A stretch of 7,507 bases of DNA from an uncultured Bacilli bacterium. GTDB lineage: Bacteria; Bacillota_I; Bacilli_A; RF39; UBA660. The notes below the pieces were generated by a model, which searched no databases, was not told the DNA's origin, and saw only the letters and a list, made by a program, of their open reading frames with translations. Positions 1-5,913 of this stretch are shown here, in pieces. The position numbers and the translations under genes are program-made. Position 1 is the stretch's first letter. Every line of letters begins with the position of its first letter. The stretch lies in the NCBI GenBank assembly GCA_947624075.1, contig CANQIM010000054.1:1-7507 (forward strand), given 5' to 3'.

Positions 1-191
1 TAGTATCTCCCGTTGGTGATTCTACAATTGTACCTGGAGGTTTTGGATCTTTTGATGACTATACTCATACTTTTCGTCTTTCTACTAATAGTGGAGGTCA
101 TGGGGGAAATACTCGTGATACTGGTGGTTCCCAAGCTCACAATAATCTACAACCATATATAACAGTATATATGTGGAAAAGAAAAGCATAA
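1..191 (+). CDS. Phage tail collar / short tail fibre-like protein, C-terminal fragment (5' end outside window)
   Basis: An open frame starts at base 3 with no start codon in the window and ends at TAA 189-191, giving the last 62 residues of a larger protein. The C-terminus reads HNNLQPYITVYMWKRKA. This is the familiar ending of phage tail-collar, short tail fibre and microcystin-dependent-protein-like structural proteins, which usually finish with an AHNNxxPYxxVYxWKR motif. Upstream is a Gly/Ser/Thr/His-rich stretch (GGHGGN, DTGGSQAH), as in the trimeric tip of such fibres. The family role is receptor binding or baseplate structure in phages and phage-like particles. By hand count the fragment is about 38% GC, clearly above the AT-rich genes that follow; part of this comes from Gly codons. 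Whether it belongs to a prophage, a relic or a tailocin cannot be seen here. Confidence 0.8.
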   Translation, partial: VSPVGDSTIVPGGFGSFDDYTHTFRLSTNSGGHGGNTRDTGGSQAHNNLQPYITVYMWKRKA

Positions 192-199
192 ACTTGCAT

Positions 200-227
200 T
201 TGTCTAAACAAAGTATTAAAATATGAT
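200..227 (+). promoter_or_regulatory. Probable sigma-A promoter of the ABC-F gene
   Basis: A -35-like TTGTCT (200-205) lies 16 bases before TATGAT (222-227), which matches five of six -10 consensus bases. An overlapping alternative is TTGCAT (194-199) with TAAAAT (217-222) at 17-base spacing. Either places the transcription start about 25-30 bases before the ATG at 259. The leader is too short for an attenuator like those seen upstream of some resistance ABC-F genes. Confidence 0.45.
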
Positions 228-258
228 ATGTAATTTTAATAGACTTTGAGGTGGAGAA

Positions 259-1842
259 ATGATACAAGTAAATAATGTAAGTTTAAAATTTGGCAAAAGA
301 ACTCTTTTTGAAGATGTAAATATAAAATTTACTAATGGTAATTGCTACGGACTAATAGGTGCCAATGGTGCTGGCAAATCTACATTTTTAAAATTATTAA
401 GTGGGGAACTAGAAACAACTACTGGAGAAATTGTTATCAGTAAAAATGAAAGAGTTTCTATTTTAAAACAGGATCATTATGAGTATGATGACAAACGTGT
501 TTTAGATGTTGTAATTATGGGCAATAGCAAGCTTTATGAAATAATGGAAGAAAAAAACAAGATGTATGAACAAACAGAATTTTCCGAAGAAGATGGCATG
601 AAGCTTGCTAATCTTGAAGCTGAATTTATGGAATTAGATGGATGGAATGCTGAACCAGATGCTTCTGCCTTATTAAACAATTTAGGAATTCCTATAGAAC
701 ATCATTATTTAGAAATGAAGGAATTACCTGTAAAAGAACGTGTTAAAGTTTTACTTGCTCAAGCTCTTTTTGGTAATCCTAATATTTTACTTCTTGATGA
801 GCCAACTAATTCACTTGATTTAGAAGCAATCCGTTGGCTAGAAGAATTTTTGATTAATTTTAATAATACCGTCATTATCGTTTCACATGACCGTCACTTT
901 TTAAATAAAGTTTGTACCCATATTGCTGATATTGACTATGGAAAAATAAAATTATATATTGGAAATTATGATTTCTGGTATGAATCTAGTGAACTTTTAC
1001 AAAGACAAATGAAAGAGTCTAATAAAAAGAAAGAAGAAAAGATAAAAGAACTTCAATCCTTTATTGCTAGGTTTTCTGCTAATGCTTCCAAGAGTAAACA
1101 AGCAACTTCTCGTAAAAAGATGCTAGAAAAAATTCAATTAGATGAAATTGTTCCTTCATCTAGAAAGTATCCATATATTGATTTTAAAATAGAAAAACCT
1201 GCTGGTAAAGAAATTTTAAAAGTTGAAAATTTAACAAAAATTGTTGATGGAAAAAAGATTTTAGATAAAGTTTCGTTTACTATATTAAAAGGAGATAAAG
1301 TTACTTTTTTAGCCCAGGATGATATGGCAAAGACTATTCTTTTTAATATTTTAGCAGGTACTGAAAAATATGATAAAGGAACAATAGAGTGGGGTAAGAC
1401 AATTAATTACGGTTATCTTCCTCAGGATAATACAAGTTATTTTAATAGTGATAAAAATATTATGGAATGGATTGGAACCTTTCATGATATTAAAGATGAA
1501 ACAGTCCTTCGAGGCTTTTTAGGACGTATGCTTTTTACTAAAGAAGATGTTTTTAAAAAAGTAAATGTTTTATCTGGTGGCGAAAAGGCACGTTGTATGC
1601 TTTCTAAGATAATGTTAGAAGAGCCAAACTTTTTAATTTTAGATGAGCCAACAAACCATTTAGATCTTGAAAGTATTACTTCTTTAAACAAAGGTCTTTT
1701 AAACTTTCAAGGCGAAATACTTTTTACATCTCGTGACTATGAATTAAATAGCAGTGTTGCTAACAGAGTAATAGAGATAACTAATGATGGAAAAATAATC
1801 GATAGAAGTATTCCTTATGAAGAATATATTGATAAAAAATAG
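259..1842 (+). CDS. ykpA: ABC-F family translation factor, YkpA/YbiT type
   Basis: This soluble protein has two ATP-binding domains and no membrane segments. ABC-F proteins act at the ribosomal E site and modulate elongation or rescue stalled ribosomes. At 527 aa it matches the 530-540 aa of YbiT/YkpA. Domain 1 has Walker A GANGAGKS (34-41), Walker B ILLLDE (176-181) and the switch histidine in VSHDRHF (H210). The linker (about 245-315) includes the subfamily-typical run SFIARFSANASKSKQATSR. Domain 2 has signature LSGGEK (438-443) and Walker B FLILDE (458-463). Three elements are degraded: the domain-1 signature (LPVKER, about 156-161), the domain-2 Walker A (LAQDDMAKT, 351-359) and the domain-2 switch histidine (R492). 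DEPTNHLD of domain 1 reads DEPTNSLD. The start is set by an SD AGGTGG at 249-254. The gene is monocistronic and converges on the activase operon. YkpA-type proteins are not established antibiotic-resistance determinants, so a housekeeping role is more likely. Confidence 0.93.
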   Translation: MIQVNNVSLKFGKRTLFEDVNIKFTNGNCYGLIGANGAGKSTFLKLLSGELETTTGEIVISKNERVSILKQDHYEYDDKRVLDVVIMGNSKLYEIMEEKNKMYEQTEFSEEDGMKLANLEAEFMELDGWNAEPDASALLNNLGIPIEHHYLEMKELPVKERVKVLLAQALFGNPNILLLDEPTNSLDLEAIRWLEEFLINFNNTVIIVSHDRHFLNKVCTHIADIDYGKIKLYIGNYDFWYESSELLQRQMKESNKKKEEKIKELQSFIARFSANASKSKQATSRKKMLEKIQLDEIVPSSRKYPYIDFKIEKPAGKEILKVENLTKIVDGKKILDKVSFTILKGDKVTFLAQDDMAKTILFNILAGTEKYDKGTIEWGKTINYGYLPQDNTSYFNSDKNIMEWIGTFHDIKDETVLRGFLGRMLFTKEDVFKKVNVLSGGEKARCMLSKIMLEEPNFLILDEPTNHLDLESITSLNKGLLNFQGEILFTSRDYELNSSVANRVIEITNDGKIIDRSIPYEEYIDKK

Positions 1843-1869
1843 AAAAATTGCTTAACTTGAGCAATTTTT
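1843..1869. terminator. Bidirectional intrinsic terminator between convergent genes
   Basis: A perfect 10-bp inverted repeat is formed by AAAAATTGCT (1843-1852) and AGCAATTTTT (1860-1869) around a 7-base loop. On the plus strand the stem ends in T5 followed by ATTT. On the minus strand it ends in T5 followed by more T-rich sequence. It starts directly after the ABC-F stop codon, and its right end overlaps the stop codon of the minus-strand activase (1868-1870). It should therefore stop transcripts from both sides. Confidence 0.88.
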
Positions 1870-2815
1870 ATTTGGCGATAGCACCTCTTTCACAGCGATT
1901 TCCATAACTATCTATTAATTTATTATTTTCTTTTATGCATATAATTTCACATTTATTAGGACATTTTCCACAATTAACAGCTGTCGTTGTAAATTCTTTT
2001 TCTGCCACATCAAAGTCAAATTCACACTTTTTTTCATCTTTAGCTAGTATAGCAACTCCTAAAGCTCCCATTAAATGACCATTACTATCAGTAATAATAT
2101 CAGTCTCTAGAATTTTTTCAAAGGCTCTTTTTACACCAATATTTTTTGAGACACCACCTTGAAAAATAATAGGCTTTTCTATTTTTTTACCTCTAGCTAC
2201 ATTGTTTAAATAATTTTTCGCAACACTTTCACATAATCCAGCTACTATATCTTTTTTGCTATTTCCTGTTTGTAATTTATGAACCAAATCACTTTCTGCA
2301 AAAACTGTGCATCTTGCGGCGATAGGGGTAGGGTTAGTACTACTTAGAGCCATTTTCCCAAAATCTTCAACTTCTATACCTAGACGTTTGGCTTGACTTG
2401 ATAAAAATGCTCCTGTTCCTGCTGCACAAAGTGTGTTCATGGCATAGTCAACTACAACACCTTCTTTGATAAGAATAATTTTTGAGTCTTGTCCACCAAT
2501 CTCAATTATTGTTCTAACTTCTGGATAAACAGATAATGTTCCTATCGCATGGGCAGTAATTTCATTTTTTACAATACTGGCATTTACCATGGCACCAATT
2601 AGTTTTCTAGCAGAACCTGTCGTTCCAACCCCAACTATTTTTACATCTTTGTTATATAATTGTTTCTTTAAATCTTTTAATACTTTTTTAACTGCTTCAA
2701 TAGGATTACCTTCAGTCCATAAATATGAACTTGCTAAAATATTATTATTTATATCAATTACTACAGCTTTTGTTGAAATAGAACCTATATCAATTCCTAA
2801 ATAACTTTCAATCAT
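1868..2815 (-). CDS. BcrA/BadF/HgdC-type acyl-CoA dehydratase activase (ASKHA ATPase) with C-terminal Cys cluster
   Basis: Family members are homodimeric ATPases holding one [4Fe-4S] cluster between subunits; they use ATP to push a low-potential electron into a partner iron-sulfur enzyme. At 315 aa this is longer than the usual activase of about 260 aa. The phosphate-1 loop is GIDIGSISTK (7-16) and the phosphate-2 region is IIEIGGQDSK (103-112). The two expected cluster cysteines are present: C130 in TLCAAGTGAF and C169 in AARCTVFAESD. Nucleotide-site GGVSKN is at 220-225. After about residue 260 comes an extension with CGKCPNKCEIIC (C282, C285, C289, C293) and NRCERG (C308), resembling the end of the activase part in the large fused CoA-enzyme activases; it may bind a second cluster. 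The gene is last in its operon. Its ATG overlaps the upstream TGA by 4 bases, and SD AGGAGA lies at 2824-2829. The partner enzyme and substrate are not identified. Confidence 0.9.
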   Translation of the reverse strand: MIESYLGIDIGSISTKAVVIDINNNILASSYLWTEGNPIEAVKKVLKDLKKQLYNKDVKIVGVGTTGSARKLIGAMVNASIVKNEITAHAIGTLSVYPEVRTIIEIGGQDSKIILIKEGVVVDYAMNTLCAAGTGAFLSSQAKRLGIEVEDFGKMALSSTNPTPIAARCTVFAESDLVHKLQTGNSKKDIVAGLCESVAKNYLNNVARGKKIEKPIIFQGGVSKNIGVKRAFEKILETDIITDSNGHLMGALGVAILAKDEKKCEFDFDVAEKEFTTTAVNCGKCPNKCEIICIKENNKLIDSYGNRCERGAIAK

Positions 2816-3879
2816 TTTTTATCTCTCCTCATTTTTAATAAATCAAAAAAGGCTTCTAATCTAGTATTAATTCCTTCAGTTGATGTTTGTTGATCATAAG
2901 AAAAAAATATTACTGGCATATTTTTTTCGCTACATATTTTTTGAATAATAGGTATAGCGCTTATTTCTGGAGTACAACCAAAAGGTTTAGTATGAATAAT
3001 TCCATCATAATTTTTATCTATATAAAGTAAAGTTCTATAAACATTATCTAGTCCATCGGCTCCTAAATTATATTTACAATATTTTTTAGTTTTATGTAAT
3101 ATATGTTTTTGCATTAACCTTTTTTGCCATAGTAAATAAGATAAATTAGTAAAACGTGTAACTTCAATTCTATAATTAGCTAAAGTCTTTTCTAAATTAT
3201 AATTAGCCTTATTTTCCATTTCCGTATAAAGTTCTCCAATTAATCCGACTTTTAAACAATTTTTTGGCTTATCTAATTTTATTTTTTTGAATTTTCTTTT
3301 GTATTTATAATATAAATAGTTTAATTTTATTAAAGAGTTGGTCTGCTGAAAATCATCTAACATTTTCACTTTTAATTTACTATGTTCATCCTTATTAACT
3401 TCAAAGCCAATATTTTTTCTAATGATTTTATCTATTTTATCCATATTCCAAATAAAATTAAGTAAAAAAAGTAAATTATAAATATATTTTCTTCTCGTTA
3501 GTTTTGAATTTAGTTTTTTCAAAATTTGATAATTTTTTGTTAAATCGACTTTTCCCTTGTCCATAAAGTTAAAAAATAAAAAATTATAACCTAAGTCTTT
3601 TAAAATTATATTCGTAACTTCAGCATAATATCTATATCGACAACCACCACCAGCAGTAAATAATACATTAGCTCCGTCATCTAAACTTTCGATAAAATTT
3701 CCTAAATTATATTTAAAAGGCACGCAAATATTTAAAGGAGCATATTTATTTCCAATTTCTAAAGTTTTATCAGTAATAGGTGGAGCTATTTTCACTTCTA
3801 ATTCAGTTGTGTTTTCTAAAAACTTTTTAAAGGGAACACAATATTCAGCTAAATGAGGAAAACTAATTATCTTTTTCAT
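2812..3879 (-). CDS. HgdB-like / CoA-activase-related protein (C-terminal partner of DUF2229-type systems)
   Basis: This 355-aa cytoplasmic protein resembles the part of the large fused activases related to the 2-hydroxyacyl-CoA dehydratase subunit (HgdB-like). Visible family marks are NICVPFKYNLGNFIE (50-64, C52), AGGGCRYRYY (76-85, C80), PFGCTPEISAIPIIQKI (299-315, C302) and a tail with TEGINTRLEAFFDLL (334-348). Three well-separated cysteines (C52, C80, C302) mirror how dehydratase subunits hold a [4Fe-4S] cluster. C14, C208, C268 and C316 are additional. The middle (about 115-210) is Lys/Ile/Asn-rich and looks poorly conserved. The start is ATG at 3879 with a full AGGAGG at 3890-3895, ten bases upstream. 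The gene begins 17 bases inside the upstream reading frame and ends in ATGA with the activase, so translation is probably coupled. By inference it is the electron acceptor or catalytic subunit together with the upstream protein; its substrate is unknown. Confidence 0.75.
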   Translation of the reverse strand: MKKIISFPHLAEYCVPFKKFLENTTELEVKIAPPITDKTLEIGNKYAPLNICVPFKYNLGNFIESLDDGANVLFTAGGGCRYRYYAEVTNIILKDLGYNFLFFNFMDKGKVDLTKNYQILKKLNSKLTRRKYIYNLLFLLNFIWNMDKIDKIIRKNIGFEVNKDEHSKLKVKMLDDFQQTNSLIKLNYLYYKYKRKFKKIKLDKPKNCLKVGLIGELYTEMENKANYNLEKTLANYRIEVTRFTNLSYLLWQKRLMQKHILHKTKKYCKYNLGADGLDNVYRTLLYIDKNYDGIIHTKPFGCTPEISAIPIIQKICSEKNMPVIFFSYDQQTSTEGINTRLEAFFDLLKMRRDKK

Positions 3880-4789
3880 CTTGGCTTTGCCTCCTAATAT
3901 TTTTAAGAATATCTACAAAACTTTCTAATCTAGTGATAACACCTGTATTACTAGATAAATCATCGAATATTAAATTTATTATAGGAATAGTTTTAATTTT
4001 ATGTAACACCATTTCTAAGCATAAAGCATCAATTCCACATGGAAAAGAACTTAATACAATAATCCCATCAACTTTATCTTTATAATAATTTATACTAGCT
4101 AAAATTTCTTTATTATGAGTAAAATGTATATCATTTGAAATTTTTTGACATTCACTTTCAATTTTAGAACTTTCTAGTCTATCGCTATAAATAACTTCAA
4201 TATTTTCATTCTTTAAAAATTTGGCTATTTCTTCTCCAATCATAGCGTCATACAAATTATAAGGATGTCCAGCTAATAAAATTTTAATTTTTTTACTTTT
4301 AAGTTTTTCTAATTGTTGTAATTGGCTTTCTTTACGACATTTTTTTTGATATGTTTCAGCTTTCTTATATGCCTTATAGGTACTTATATATGATTTTCCT
4401 AAAGCTTCTCCTAAACTTAAAAAAGCAATTAGTTTTGTTTCTTTATTAGTTAAATCAATATTGTAATTTAAAATATTTACATCTACAAGATTATGAACTA
4501 AATCATATAAAGCATTGAAGGTTGAACATACTTGTTCATTTTTTTTAATAGAAAAAAGTCTTGGTACTAATATGTAGTCACATTTATCTTTTAGATTAAT
4601 AACGTGACCCAAATATATTTTCAAAGATAAACAAGCTTCATCGTTAGAAATTTTTACACCATCAGCTATAATCTTCTTATTTGTATAATCACTAATTATT
4701 GTTTCAAAGCCTAGTTCTTTAAAAAAACAAAGCCATAAATCTTTATCGTAGTAATAAAGTAAACTTCTAGGTATTCCAATTTTTTTGAT
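3863..4789 (-). CDS. DUF2229-type CoA-enzyme activase-related protein, with ATC (or ATT) in place of the start codon
   Basis: The protein is 308 aa if it begins at ATC 4789-4787. Residues 1-60 contain the family's conserved N-terminus: KKIGIPRSLLYYY (2-14), DGVKISNDEACLSL (43-56) and YLGHV (59-63). DYILVPRLFS (71-80), AGHPYNLYD (173-181), SFPCGID (248-254) and GVITRLESFVDIL (283-295) follow, all typical of DUF2229/CoA-activase-related proteins. C53, C88 and C251 could hold an iron-sulfur cluster. The downstream TTG at 4622-4624 would remove the first 55 residues, including C53, so I reject it. The frame is open up to TAA 4805-4807 and contains no ATG, GTG or plausible TTG at the right place. 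SD AGGAAG (4797-4802) sits 7 bases before ATC and 4 before ATT. The gene leads the three-gene operon. The family's biochemical role is not known to me; the context points to a partner of the HgdB-like protein and the activase. Confidence 0.8.
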   Translation of the reverse strand: MKKIGIPRSLLYYYDKDLWLCFFKELGFETIISDYTNKKIIADGVKISNDEACLSLKIYLGHVINLKDKCDYILVPRLFSIKKNEQVCSTFNALYDLVHNLVDVNILNYNIDLTNKETKLIAFLSLGEALGKSYISTYKAYKKAETYQKKCRKESQLQQLEKLKSKKIKILLAGHPYNLYDAMIGEEIAKFLKNENIEVIYSDRLESSKIESECQKISNDIHFTHNKEILASINYYKDKVDGIIVLSSFPCGIDALCLEMVLHKIKTIPIINLIFDDLSSNTGVITRLESFVDILKNIRRQSQDEKDN

Positions 4790-4796
4790 AATATCA

Positions 4797-4802
4797 CTTC
4801 CT
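4797..4802 (-). promoter_or_regulatory. Shine-Dalgarno that places the start of the DUF2229-type gene at ATC
   Basis: On the minus strand AGGAAG is followed by TGATATT, then ATC, then AAAAAA. The plus-strand gene at 5914 has nearly the same arrangement (AGGAAG, TGGTATT, ATG, AAAAAA). The parallel argues that ATC occupies the position of the initiator ATG. Confidence 0.65.
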
Positions 4803-4832
4803 ATTTAATATTATTAGAACTTTTTAAAATCC

Positions 4833-4862
4833 ATATATATTTTTAATCGACAAAATATTTAA
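4833..4862 (-). promoter_or_regulatory. Tentative promoter of the activase operon
   Basis: On the minus strand TTAAAT (4862-4857) lies 17 bases before TATATA (4839-4834). This would put the transcription start about 35 bases before the coding region. The -35 match is weak and the region is very AT-rich, so this is the best of several poor candidates. It would interleave with the stronger plus-strand promoter at 4847-4876. Confidence 0.25.
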
Positions 4863-4876
4863 AAATATGATATAAT
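4847..4876 (+). promoter_or_regulatory. Extended -10 sigma-A promoter of the thioredoxin-PH-membrane protein operon
   Basis: TCGACA (4847-4852, five of six consensus bases) is followed after 18 bases by a perfect TATAAT (4871-4876). The TGATATAAT context (4868-4876) provides the extended -10 TGn element. The start codon at 4902 is preceded by SD GAGGA (4891-4895) at 6-base spacing, so the leader is only about 20 bases. No other convincing promoter is seen in the operon. Confidence 0.75.
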
Positions 4877-4901
4877 TTTTTTAAAGAAATGAGGAATTTT
4901 T

Positions 4902-5432
4902 ATGGAAAAAGATAAAAAAATAGGAACGGTTATTGTTGTAAGTTTAGTAGCCATCTTACTTATAGTATGTTGTTTTATAGGAAAAAAGGATTCTAGTAGT
5001 AGTAATTTTTCTAAACAATCAAGTAGTACTAGTGACACACTAACTAATGCTCAAGAAGAAAGTTCTGTAATTACTGATGAAGATAAAAAGGACTTTGAAA
5101 GTATTGATGTTGATCAATATATAGAGTTTTATAATGGTAGTGAAAATAAGGTTGTTTTTATTGGTAGACCAACATGTTCTTATTGTCAAATAGCTGATCC
5201 TATTGTTAGAAAGATTAATAAAGATTATGATTTAAATATTTATTATCTTAACACCGATGAATTTAGTGGTGATGACGAAGCAACATTTGTTAAATCAGAT
5301 GAATTTTTAGAAGAAGGCTATGGTACACCAATGTTATTTATTGTCTCTAATGGTGAAATTGTTGACAAAGTTGATGGTTTAACAGATACTGCTCACTACA
5401 TCGAATTTTTAAAAACGAATAATATAATTTAG
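4902..5432 (+). CDS. Membrane-anchored extracytoplasmic thioredoxin-like protein
   Basis: This 176-aa protein has a short positive N-terminus (MEKDKK), one hydrophobic segment (about 8-27), then a Ser/Thr-rich spacer (about 31-60) as in surface-anchored proteins. A thioredoxin-like domain runs from about 68 to 176. Its active site is PTCSYCQ (C92, C95), after the strand KVVFIG (83-88). The cis-proline lies in YGTPMLFI (P143). IGRPTCSYCQIADP resembles thioredoxin-fold proteins of the bacteriocin-accessory (Bta) group. The expected role is thiol-disulfide exchange outside the membrane; whether it oxidises, reduces or isomerises cannot be told. C23 and C24 are in the membrane segment, but the preceding Val does not fit a lipobox, so I favour a transmembrane anchor over a lipoprotein. 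It is the first gene of its operon. Its stop TAG (5430-5432) lies in the SD of the next gene. Confidence 0.85.
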   Translation: MEKDKKIGTVIVVSLVAILLIVCCFIGKKDSSSSNFSKQSSSTSDTLTNAQEESSVITDEDKKDFESIDVDQYIEFYNGSENKVVFIGRPTCSYCQIADPIVRKINKDYDLNIYYLNTDEFSGDDEATFVKSDEFLEEGYGTPMLFIVSNGEIVDKVDGLTDTAHYIEFLKTNNII

Positions 5433-5437
5433 GTGAG
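5431..5437 (+). promoter_or_regulatory. Shine-Dalgarno overlapping a stop codon, deciding the next start
   Basis: AGGTGAG complements the 3' end of 16S rRNA and lies 4 bases before ATG at 5442. It overlaps the thioredoxin-like gene's TAG stop (5430-5432) and contains the upstream in-frame GTG (5433-5435). That GTG is therefore part of the ribosome binding site and an unlikely start. The overlap suggests translational coupling. Confidence 0.7.
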
Positions 5438-5441
5438 AAAA

Positions 5442-5888
5442 ATGAAAGATGTTTATAAACAAGTACTAAAATTTAAAGAAAAATACCCATCTACTATTGG
5501 GTGGCGTCTTAAAAAAAATTCGGCTATTGTTGAAAAGCATTTAAATCCTGATGAAGAGGCACTTTATTCTTTTGTTGCTCAAAAGAACGATAATCCTTTT
5601 AATATTTTTGATAGTGCTGTTGTAACTTTAACAAACAAAAGAATATTAATTGGAAGAGATAGGGTAGTAGTAGGTTATTTTCTAAATTCTATTACTCCAG
5701 ATATGTTTAATGATTTAAAAGTTTCAAGTGGTATAATTTGGGGAAAAATATATATAGATACTATTAAAGAGTTTGTAACTTTATCAAACATTTCCAAATC
5801 TGCATTAACAGAAATAGAAACGGAAATATCCTCTTACATGATGAGGGAAAAGAAAAAATATGGTTTAAGAAAAGAAAAGAGTGAATAA
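5442..5888 (+). CDS. Small cytoplasmic protein with a probable bacterial PH-like domain, function unknown
   Basis: With ATG 5442 as start the protein has 148 aa and no signal peptide or membrane segment. The core (about 28-105) has the pattern of small bacterial PH-like proteins: a helix and strand (LNPDEEALYSFVAQ), then a central strand pair VVTLTNKRILIGRDRVVVGYF with the typical TNKRI..GRDR turn, later strands (DLKVSSGIIWGKIYIDT) and a closing helix (ALTEIETEISSYM). The tail is Lys/Arg/Glu-rich. PH-like domains of this kind bind proteins or lipids, but no ligand can be inferred. The gene sits between two membrane-anchored proteins in one operon, after a 9-base gap and before a 25-base gap. 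This suggests work on the cytoplasmic face of the same membrane process. The fold is recognised by pattern only. Confidence 0.65.
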   Translation: MKDVYKQVLKFKEKYPSTIGWRLKKNSAIVEKHLNPDEEALYSFVAQKNDNPFNIFDSAVVTLTNKRILIGRDRVVVGYFLNSITPDMFNDLKVSSGIIWGKIYIDTIKEFVTLSNISKSALTEIETEISSYMMREKKKYGLRKEKSE

Positions 5889-5900
5889 CTCTTTTTTTGA

Positions 5901-5906
5901 AGGAAG
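5901..5906 (+). promoter_or_regulatory. Shine-Dalgarno of the large membrane protein gene
   Basis: AGGAAG stands 7 bases before ATG 5914-5916. It decides against the earlier in-frame GTG at 5881, which lies inside the preceding gene and would add 11 residues ahead of the signal-anchor. Confidence 0.7.
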
Positions 5907-5913
5907 TGGTATT

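Noticed and set aside
85..267. Minus-strand open frame of 60 codons
   Set aside because: It lies antisense to the tail-collar frame, runs through the ABC-F promoter and ribosome binding site, and its protein has no recognisable feature.
1482..1691. Minus-strand open frame of 69 codons
   Set aside because: It is fully inside the ABC-F gene, opposite the domain-2 signature and Walker B region, with no ribosome binding site of its own.
2589..2804. Plus-strand open frame of 71 codons
   Set aside because: It is antisense to the conserved N-terminal ATPase motifs of the activase, so it is a shadow frame.
4622..4624. TTG start for the DUF2229-type gene
   Set aside because: It would cut off 55 residues that match the family's conserved N-terminus, including C53, and it has no good Shine-Dalgarno in front.
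4962..4973. Lipoprotein cleavage site in the thioredoxin-like protein
   Set aside because: The cysteines C23 and C24 are preceded by LIV or IVC and lack the small residue needed before the lipid-bearing cysteine.
5433..5435. GTG start for the PH-like protein
   Set aside because: It lies inside the AGGTGAG ribosome binding site that serves ATG 5442.
5881..5883. GTG start for the large membrane protein
   Set aside because: It lies within the previous gene. ATG 5914 has a well-spaced AGGAAG and begins directly with a signal-anchor.
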